DNA from: Isohypsibius dastychi | Taxonomy: Eukaryota > Tardigrada > Eutardigrada > Parachela > Isohypsibiidae | DNA length: 14,732 nt | Direction of reading: 5' to 3' | Assembly: GCA_034696485.1 (NCBI GenBank) | Contig: JAQIWT010000825.1 | Location: forward strand, 1 to 14,732 | Shown: one piece after another, positions 8,337 through 14,732 of the stretch | Position numbering within the stretch: position 1 is the stretch's first letter | Layout: each line of letters opens with the position of its first letter | Made by a program: the position numbers and the translations under genes | The notes under the pieces: generated by a model | Databases searched by the model: none | What the model saw: only the letters and a program-made list of their open reading frames with translations | Told to the model about the DNA's origin: nothing

Positions 8337-9170
8337 TTATGAACCGCGGTTGAGGAATTCGAATTCACGGTTCAGCTTCAAAGATACCGTCAGTAAACCA
8401 TCTTGCAACTTCGCAGTTCCATTTCGTTCGGAATCGACAGGATGCGGTAAGCAGATGGAAAGCTCACTACACAAAACCATCTTGAGCACCGTCCGTTTTT
8501 GGAGCGAAACCGTGGGCTGTAGCATCGCCAAAAACAAACTTACTATTTCGTGGTCATACATTCCAGTTTCTGAGGTTTCACGTCCAGATCAATATCTCCA
8601 ATTTTGGTGTCAGGTAGCCATATCTTGATCTGAGCAAAATGCTGTCAAGCAATTCGGAAAATAATTTTTTTCTTACTATCATCCTGTCACAAGAGGAAGT
8701 GGACGGATTCTTTTGACTGAATCCAAGATATACATCTTCGGCTTGTATGGTTTGATTGTATATGATTTCATATCTAATGAAAGATTCGTTCTGCAAACTA
8801 CGCAAAGTACAGTATTCGCGATCAGATCTGAATTACTTTGGTTCTTCGCGAAAGCTCTGTCGGTTTTCGCTTTGATCGTTGCGGTTATGAATCAATGCAT
8901 CTGTATCTCTGGCCTTGGTCTGCTTGGGTCCGATATCTCCAGGAGAGAACGATGCCTGTACTGCTGCAGAGAGAATCGGCTACAATATCATTCGATTATC
9001 AAGAAAGCTTCTATCAGTTTTGATTAGTGTACTTCTTCGTCATAGTCATGAAGGTCGTCCTTTGGCGATGTGAGCAGCTCGGCCAGATCAGAAATGTTGC
9101 TTGTAAAGAGATCCCCATCACCGGCTGGGTGGTACCTGGAATAGAAGTTTTTATCGGGGTCTTCGTTCAT
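8337..9170 (-). CDS. DNAAF6: DNAAF6/PIH1D3-like axonemal dynein assembly factor
   Basis: Exons: 9170-9033, 8979-8837, 8797-8677, 8629-8544, 8466-8337. They total 618 nt, or 205 residues (human PIH1D3 has 214). The family acts in the cytoplasm with R2TP/HSP90-type chaperones to pre-assemble dynein arms of motile cilia and flagella. The N-terminus carries an acidic segment (SDLAELLTSPKDD) and a FSPGDIGPKQTK stretch matching the Gly/Pro segment of PIH1D3. Then come RYEIIYNQ, EDVYLGFSQKNPST, KIWLPDTK and IDLDVKPQKLECMTTK, which form the CS/PIH1-C beta-sandwich. The C-terminus has LPHPVDSERNGTAKL, GLLTVSLK, and LNREFEFLN. All junctions are in phase; one intron is only 39 nt. The ATG at 9170 is chosen because an in-frame stop lies upstream and no other Met precedes the conserved part. 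A four-codon upstream ORF (9181-9167) overlaps it as ATGA. The gene is convergent with RFX. Confidence 0.85.
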
Positions 9171-10335
9171 TCCTCGTGCATATGTGTTATTGCGCTCACA
9201 ATAGAATCCACTCCAGGTTGCCAAACAAGTACACCTCTAATGGGATTCAAGGGAGAAGTTTTTTTCGATTCCTTGGTAGAGAATGTGGCTTCCATTACGT
9301 CACACCAGTAGTCTGAAAGTCTACTTGTTTGATTTGTGAATCACCCAAACCGCTTCATCATCAAAACGAAGTGAGAACATCGAGACATTTTGCTTGTCGC
9401 GTGAATCGGCTTAGTCGTCCTCGTACAGCCCCCCCCCCCCCCAAATAGGATCAGCGCCCCCTGATATAAGATCAGTACGACCCTCATATTGAAAGGTCTG
9501 CCCTTTCTGGAAACTCATGTTGAAGTGGTGCTGCGAAGAAATTGCTTCTAAAATTCTGCCAGTACGGTAGATGCTGGATTGCGTTAGACGTCATCGGAAA
9601 CTACCAGTGCAGTAAAGCCGTGAACACAACAAAGCAGACTTATCATGAAACGCTTGATATACATAGATAGATACGTAGTAAAAAGCCCATGCACCCCGGT
9701 GGTCAAATCAACGGTACTCGCAGAATCGTTCCGGTGGTCAAAGTTTCTGCCATGGGTCTGTCGTAGAACATTAGAAGTCAGATCACAACATCTTTTGAAC
9801 CGTCTCGAGCGAAGAAATTTAGATGCACTACATCTATATGCACTTGAAATCAGCAGCACTGTGGCGTCTCCGCGGAAGAAAATGTGAGATGTAATTGTGA
9901 TGTTAAACTTTTGCGTGAAGTTTTTACCTTCATAAGAGAATAAAGTTCCGTGAATTTGTTTTTTGCAAATTACCTATATGATCACGATTAAGCGATTAAG
10001 CAGGACAAAAAAATATGAATGACTAAGGATTAACAGATTTGTATTTGTTTGGGATCTAAGTTTGCAAAACTGTCCCTTGTCTGAGAATGCAAGTAGCGAT
10101 CAGGTTTAATGAAGACACTTTTGAATGCAGCACTGATGGACATTCTACGGATAATCAGTCATCTAAATGGCGCACACGATTCATTCGAATCACCAAGGAT
10201 TATCATAACGGTAAGGAATGTTCTGAAGAAGGCGAGATGGACAGTTGTATTTAGCGCACTCATCGCATCCGCCCATGCACCGAATCCCCAATCCTATGAT
10301 CAAAAACTTCATTCCCGCATCGCAAATGTGACAGC
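9171..10335. other. Intergenic region without a recognisable gene
   Basis: About 1.16 kb between the 5' end of DNAAF6 and the 3' end of the Kazal gene. It contains a 14-base C homopolymer at 9429-9442. CRE-like motifs occur near the DNAAF6 side (TTACGTCAC at 9294-9302; TTAGACGTCAT at 9584-9594). AATAAA occurs on the plus strand near 9941. Open frames of 76-91 codons occur on both strands (for example 9645-9887 plus, 9584-9859 minus, 10109-10339 plus). None shows a family pattern, so I do not call them as genes. Confidence 0.5.
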
Positions 10336-10990
10336 TTAATTACCTGGACTGGCCGCCATGGCGCAAAACACGGTGCCTCGAGTTTTTTCTGTTCCGTCGG
10401 TCATGCAGTACTTCTGTACCGGATTCCATTTCATGTTCTTCATGAATTTCTTTTGCTTGATTACTGGCTGGGTTCCATTGCAAACTACAAAATGACAAGC
10501 CTCGGTAACAACCAGCAAATGGCAGACAAATGACTGTCACATACGCTGATTGGCCTGAGCTCGTTTAGCCATATCTGGGCATGGACAAGCATTACTGCAA
10601 CGCATCCCCAAAGCCGGAACTAAATTTGTACGTGTGTAATCGAACGATAAGCAAAGAATAAATAATATTTCTCACGGTTTTTCATCGCAAATGAAAGCTG
10701 GCAGGGAGAGGAATAGGTGTACGCATTCGTTCCGCAGACCTTGGCGACTTTTGTGAAATAACCCTGACAGGTGCACTGTTTTGTTTGCTCGGTGTTCAAA
10801 ACTAGGCTTCCAGCTGGAACGTATGGTGGGGGAGCCATAGTTGTTGTACTTGTGATGTTTGGGGAATCGTCATCACACCTGACGGCTGGGACCACTGAAA
10901 ATAAAAAGGTCACTTCCAGCTAAGCTAACGACAAGAGGACTTACCGGCGCCGAACACGGCCAGGAAAAGGAAAGCAAGAACGCGATTCAT
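10336..10990 (-). CDS. Secreted Kazal-type cysteine-rich protein
   Basis: Exons 10990-10945, 10894-10676, 10619-10545 and 10484-10336 join with all introns in phase 1. They total 489 nt, or 162 residues. Residues 1 to about 20 are a signal peptide (MNRVLAFLFLAVFGA core). Residues 26-50 form a Thr/Pro-rich linker. Residues 56-102 fit a Kazal domain: CTC, then KVCGTNAYTYSSPC, then MRCSNAC (family pattern C..C..VCGxDGxTYxNxC..C..C). Kazal domains usually block serine proteases by inserting a loop in the active site; others are follistatin-like binding modules. The last exon adds three or four more cysteines (QLCNG, KYCMTDG, VFCAM), which I cannot match to a known domain. Splicing was decided by phase: only the acceptors AAATTTAG and TTTTGTAG keep the cysteine-rich frame. 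The GGC/T step after VCG (GTNAYTY) replaces the usual Asp-Gly. Function as an inhibitor is inferred. Confidence 0.75.
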
Positions 10991-11947
10991 CTTGTCGGCC
11001 GATATGAAAGAAACTAAACTCGTTCAGCAGCCACAGCTTGTCTTGACTGACGGATCATCTGCAGTGAAGTCAAGGCCAAGTTTGTTATCTGAAGTGTTTT
11101 CAGCTCACATACGCATGCAATCAATTATGTACTCACATCAGCAGGAATTAATCAGTTTTGGTGCTAACTGTGCTGGAATTAAAGAAAGCATGTGCAAGGC
11201 TGAGAGTATGGCATGAATAATGAATAGCATAAAATGTATTACCAAGCTCTCAGCGCCATCAACAATTCCGAAATCGGATTTGCTACAAAACACTGGTTCA
11301 GATCACAGGGCGGTTTTACAATGGTATTTAAAGGTGCTTTTTGCCCTACCATGAGGGATTTGCGAATTGTTAGCCACTTATCATAACCCTAAATGAATTT
11401 GAAACAAAACTGACAAGAAGCTCTTGATACTAACTGGTTAGTCACAAAACTACAACGTTATTACAAACTTCTTGGTTTACTAAATTTTGAGTTTGATCCT
11501 CGATTTTATGAACCGTATCCAAAATGCGTCTCCGCCAAAATTAAGAGCTTTTCTGCGCCCTATCGATTGACTGAGTGAAGAGGCCGAAGTGCGCTCTTAA
11601 TTTTGGCGGAGACGTATGCAAGAACGGTCCGGCTAAAAATGTCTGCAATCTTTGAAAACGAATAATTCTGATCTTTTCGCGAAACAACCTGATATCCTAC
11701 TGCTTCTCTCTGCCCCTCACAAGTAATTGTTCACTTAGCTTAATATTAGTGAAGCCTACAGCTAGAACCAAGTTGTTTTAGCTTCACCACAAGACTTTCT
11801 TTGATATTTCCAGCTCTATCTGCTCTACAGGCTTCTTTGCCTACCTCTTGAACCTTTTACTTTCTAGTGTCACATAAAAAGTTAGTAGTATCGTTGTAAT
11901 GAGAACCATTTTTCGGGTTTTTCAAACTTGTACTACTGCACCATCTG
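10991..11947. other. Non-coding region upstream of the Kazal gene
   Basis: It contains the presumed Kazal promoter and 5' UTR next to 10990, and the inverted repeat described separately. A 74-codon plus-strand open frame (10992-11216) has no recognisable features and overlaps the presumed promoter antisense. A small hairpin (arms GTGAAGC at 11749-11755 and GCTTCAC at 11781-11787) is present. I see no tRNA or known RNA motif. Confidence 0.45.
11527..11614. repeat. Perfect 22-bp inverted repeat, 88-bp foldback
   Basis: The left arm 11527-11548 is exactly the reverse complement of the right arm 11593-11614, around a 44-nt spacer. Each arm holds the core CCGCCAAAATTAAGAGC. The three bases outside each arm are partly complementary as well. 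ATGC occurs next to both ends (11524-11527 and 11616-11619), but partly inside the left arm, so a target-site duplication is unclear. It looks like a miniature foldback or MITE-type element. The core TTTTGGCGG also resembles an E2F site. No transposase is present. Confidence 0.8.
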
Positions 11948-12178
11948 TCATATGGAACTGTATCCTAGCATTGTGAAGCCTGACTGACACTGAGTAGCGG
12001 AACTTGTCTGTAAGAGAGTCGAGCAGACCAGGTTACTTGACATTTGGTTCGAAAATGTTTGTAAGCATTGTACTGCTGCGATCAGAGCTTGCGAACTATC
12101 ACCACCGTAGGTTGAGTATTCTACTCCTGTAACACAGCATAAGCCACTATGTATACACGTCAACATCCATTCGCGCAC
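11948..12178 (-). CDS. Possible last exon of a small cysteine-rich protein
   Basis: The open frame ends in TGA at 11948 and has no recognised homologue. From an apparent splice acceptor (TGCTGTGTTACAG, ending near 12127) it reads VEYSTYGGDSSQALIAAVQC, followed by three spaced cysteines (VQC, LVC, TQC) in a helix-like, Ser/Gln/Thr-rich context. This looks like a small secreted helical cysteine domain. The upstream exon is uncertain. An open frame at 12210-12419 on the same strand contains an ATG followed by MAHKHSVFC and a possible donor, but it is not a convincing signal peptide. Chance openness remains quite possible. Confidence 0.3.
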   Translation of the reverse strand: MREWMLTCIHSGLCCVTGVEYSTYGGDSSQALIAAVQCLQTFSNQMSSNLVCSTLLQTSSATQCQSGFTMLGYSSI

Positions 12179-12591
12179 TCTCTCTCACACACAAGAGGGG
12201 TAGTCAATTCTACTGATTGCGTGAAGATCGCAAGTTGCAGCTCAAAAAACCTTGAACACGAGGGGAGCAGAAAACAGAATGCTTGTGCGCCATGCGCTCC
12301 CGGTAGTCGGGTCCACGTGTTCTAGGATTCAGCTTTTGTGGTTGACGTTGTAGAACAAAGCGTAAATTTGCCTTTGATGACTTTTGATGGACAAAAGATT
12401 CAGATGCTTCAATAGACACAACTTTTCAGAAACAACACGAACGCAAACAAACTTCTAATAGCTTCGACATCAAGAAATTATCTCATCGCCGCAAACTTAC
12501 CGACACATTAAGAAGAATTCCATAGACTCCCGCAGAAACACCCATTTAAAACCACAAACTCTTCAGTTAGATGAGTCAAGCAATCAATTCT
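12179..12591. other. Gap downstream of KDM6
   Basis: About 410 bases follow the KDM6 stop codon on its strand, holding its 3' UTR. An unassigned minus-strand open frame (12210-12419, Arg/Lys/Gln-rich) lies here. I found no canonical AATAAA on the minus strand. Confidence 0.4.
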
Positions 12592-14732
12592 TCATCTTCC
12601 GTGAGCGCCAACTGCTGCTGAATCTTCAATCTCTACCAAACGAGCGGCGAACTTGTGGTAACACTCAATCAAATGATCAGTCCGATAACGTATCAAAACG
12701 GATGACTTCTTCAGGTTGGGGTCGCCTTTTCGCGCACAATGGAAACAAAACGCGATGTATCCCTCATTCGGATTTTTATTGTCCCGTAAGAATAATACGT
12801 TGAAAAGCTCTTCCTGTAGCAAAAAAAAAACCAAAATGACTGCCAACCGATTGTGACTTATTAACACTACCACATACGTAACAGTCGTTGCAGTAGATAA
12901 CCGGTTCATGTTGTTCAGGCTCTTGTACGGAAGGCCAGATTCCACAAGCTCTAAAGTACGCCATTAGCACATAGGAGTCTTGCAACGATTCCAAAAGCAC
13001 GTCCCCCATTGCCCGCAACAATTCCTGATCACTGATGACAAAGTCGGTTTCTCTTGCTATATTCCATGTCAGATTCACAAGCGGGATGATGGACTGGTAT
13101 TTGGACTTGGTGTTCCACAAATACCGATCTTTTGCCCAAAGATACTGATTACTCGTGAATTCACCGACATTCCATGATACGTTGTTGCAACAACCAGCAG
13201 CCATGACCCAGTGAACGGTACCGACGTTGATCCATACGACATCTCCTGGTGCTTGAGTGAACCGATACACGGGCACTCCAGCCTTTTCAAGCTCGGGCAA
13301 ATAAGGCCACCAAGATCCTTCCAGGAAATTGTGCTTGTGTCTATTCAGAAGAGCCATCAATTATATGATGACCGACATCCACTGATTGCCAAGAACTTAC
13401 TTCTTGCATAGGTCATACATTACTCCCCAGTATTCTGGTGGAACGCAGAACCATTCGCACTCTCCAGGACCCACATTAACGTTGACTGAACAGAAGTTGA
13501 GGTTTTCTTGATGTCCTGGTGTTCGACAACCTGGAACTTTCATGTAAACCTGAGCTGTGTTGACCCCTTCCACATTGTAGTCGAGATGTGTCAGCATGCT
13601 TCGCTCGTTTTTCAGCTGGATGATCGAAGGCAACTTTTGCAATTCATTCAGCTGCTCACTCCAGATATCCACATCAGAAATGTCAACATTGGTGCCGAAT
13701 TTGATTTTCTGCGCTTCTTTCTTCTGTCGTTTCGACGGCCGTCTGTGCGACTTGGAAGCGTTGCTGGATCCTGAGCCGTCATTAAGAATCTGAAAGTCGA
13801 AAATGTGACCTGGTACGATAAGAAGGATAACTCATCATATTCAGAGTAATTTAGTTTGAAAAAGCGACAGACATATTGATGTGGTTCGGGACTAACCTTT
13901 TTCGATTTTTCCAGCTCTTCCGCTTGATAGATAGCATATTCTCTTATGGTAATGATTTTATCTGGTTTCTCACTTAGGCAGAACCAGTCCTTATCTAAGC
14001 CAGGTAGCTCCTGAATGCGAACGTCAATTTCTCGTTCTGGGTCAGTTTGGCTCAAGATTGTTGAAGCAAATAGGCCTGTATCAAAATTCACAGCTGATGT
14101 GATGTTGTGAAGCAGAACGCATGGATGAGATCTCAGAAATCTTTCCGTATTCTGACTCATGGCGTTGGCTTTTGTGGAGCACTAAAAACAAGGATGTATA
14201 TAATAAAGATGAAACTGTACAATTGGTTCCATATATCTCCATTATCGCTTACATCGATGACTGGCGCATTAGGATGCAGGTTTAACCGCGAATCACACGG
14301 CGGCGCTTTTGGCGGCTTTGGAATAATCCTGTTTCTCCTCAAGATGCCGGCGAGATCTTTGTGGCTCATTTTCTTGAAATCCAAACTGCGAAACTCTTCA
14401 AAGATATCTCGAGTGACAAGACTACCGTTCCGCAATGGGCTCGACCGCTTGGGATGGAGAGCACTTACAGCATCCTCAGCAGGCTGGGCTCCTTCAATTT
14501 GCTTTTCACTGGAGATGCTTTTCCTCCTCGGACTTGTCCGTTTGAGGATGGAACTCATGGGTTCCTCTTCGAACAGCTTGCTTTTACCGCAGGGTAGAGT
14601 GTTCTGGGCAGGCAGGGGTCGATGGGTTGTGGCAGTTATTTGAGACTCAAAATCGGAATCTGGAACCGGCGTACATGCTAAGGGCTGTCTCACGCTGAAT
14701 CTAGAATTGACGGCATTCCTCTTCGCGTGAAC
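12592..14732 (-). CDS. KDM6/UTX-type histone H3K27 demethylase, C-terminal part
   Basis: Visible exons are 14732-14253 (5' end beyond window), 14181-13897, 13789-13401, 13340-12878 and 12813-12592: 612 codons plus stop, all in phase. KDM6 enzymes remove methyl groups from H3K27 in the nucleus using Fe(II) and 2-oxoglutarate. The JmjC domain shows the iron ligands HxE in TPGHQEN (His codon 13513-13511, Glu 13507-13505) and the second His in GTVHWV (13213-13211). The 2-oxoglutarate residues Lys and Thr (MKVPGCRT) and Asn (FCSVN) are also present. The family strings GECEWFCVP, FLEGSWWP and CNNVSWNVG follow. The C-terminal GATA-like zinc site keeps all four Cys: CNDC (12892-12881) and CFHC (12747-12736), then ARK. 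A basic run (SKSHRRPSKRQKK) before the JmjC domain is a likely nuclear signal. The N-terminal TPR region of UTX would lie beyond 14732. I cannot distinguish UTX from its paralogues JMJD3 and UTY, as many invertebrates have only one. Confidence 0.95.

Noticed and set aside
8713-9027. 104-codon hydrophobic plus-strand frame resembling a membrane protein
   Set aside because: It lies antisense to DNAAF6 exons 2-3 and an intron, and those exons match the family in phase.
9429-9442. Run of 14 C residues
   Set aside because: A simple homopolymer in a gap, prone to sequencing error; no function is suggested.
9584-9887. Open frames of 80-91 codons on both strands
   Set aside because: Neither shows domain patterns, signal peptides or splice context, and lengths are within chance.
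10350-10370. X-box-like GCCGCCATGGCGC
   Set aside because: It lies inside the last Kazal coding exon and lacks the GT..AAC flanks of an RFX site.
11749-11787. Small hairpin GTGAAGC...GCTTCAC
   Set aside because: Seven-base arms around a 25-nt loop are expected by chance and do not resemble a tRNA or miRNA precursor.
14107-14643. 178-codon plus-strand frame
   Set aside because: It is antisense to KDM6 exons and has no family features.
1-14732. Transposase, CRISPR array, tRNA, rRNA or viral genes
   Set aside because: No reverse transcriptase, integrase or transposase motifs, regular repeats or RNA gene signatures were seen on either strand.

Overview
The window is nuclear DNA from a small-genome animal. 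Every recognisable gene is metazoan and broken by spliceosomal introns of about 39-107 nt with clear GT(or GC)..AG ends, and neighbouring genes lie tens to hundreds of bases apart. An axonemal-dynein assembly factor (DNAAF6/PIH1D3) points to an animal that still makes a motile axoneme, if only in sperm, and argues against a typical nematode. The base composition looks moderate (not counted), and with the tiny introns a tardigrade such as Hypsibius or Ramazzottius is my best guess. That guess is an inference and is not proven by the sequence.

Layout, left to right. (1) 1-1215 minus: 5' part of a protein with pleckstrin-homology-like domains, running off the left edge. (2) 1526-2537 minus: a seven-exon globin with an N-myristoylation-type start. 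It keeps the two ancient globin intron positions (B12.2 and G7.0), has a 20-nt micro-exon and a GC-AG intron. (3) 2582-3235 minus: an unexplained 217-codon open frame. (4) 3205-3714 plus: an intronless calcineurin B-type EF-hand protein. (5) 3752-4664 minus: a second globin with only one intron, a long acidic/proline-rich tail and one in-frame TAA in the globin core. (6) 5056-8107 plus: a 13-exon RFX-family transcription factor of 742 residues. (7) 8337-9170 minus: DNAAF6/PIH1D3, five exons, 205 residues, tail-to-tail with RFX. (8) 9171-10335: about 1.1 kb with no recognisable gene. (9) 10336-10990 minus: a secreted Kazal-type, cysteine-rich protein, four exons, 162 residues. (10) 10991-12591: mostly non-coding, with a perfect 22-bp inverted repeat forming an 88-bp foldback and one possible orphan exon. 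(11) 12592-14732 minus: the C-terminal 612 codons of a KDM6/UTX-type histone H3K27 demethylase, running off the right edge.

The genes do not form one pathway. Two local relationships stand out. Two globins of the same lineage flank a calcineurin B gene on the other strand. An RFX factor, a family known to control ciliary genes, sits tail-to-tail with a factor needed to assemble ciliary dynein. Exon structures were rebuilt by hand. They are supported by phase-consistent splice sites and by family similarity, and no transcript data were available.
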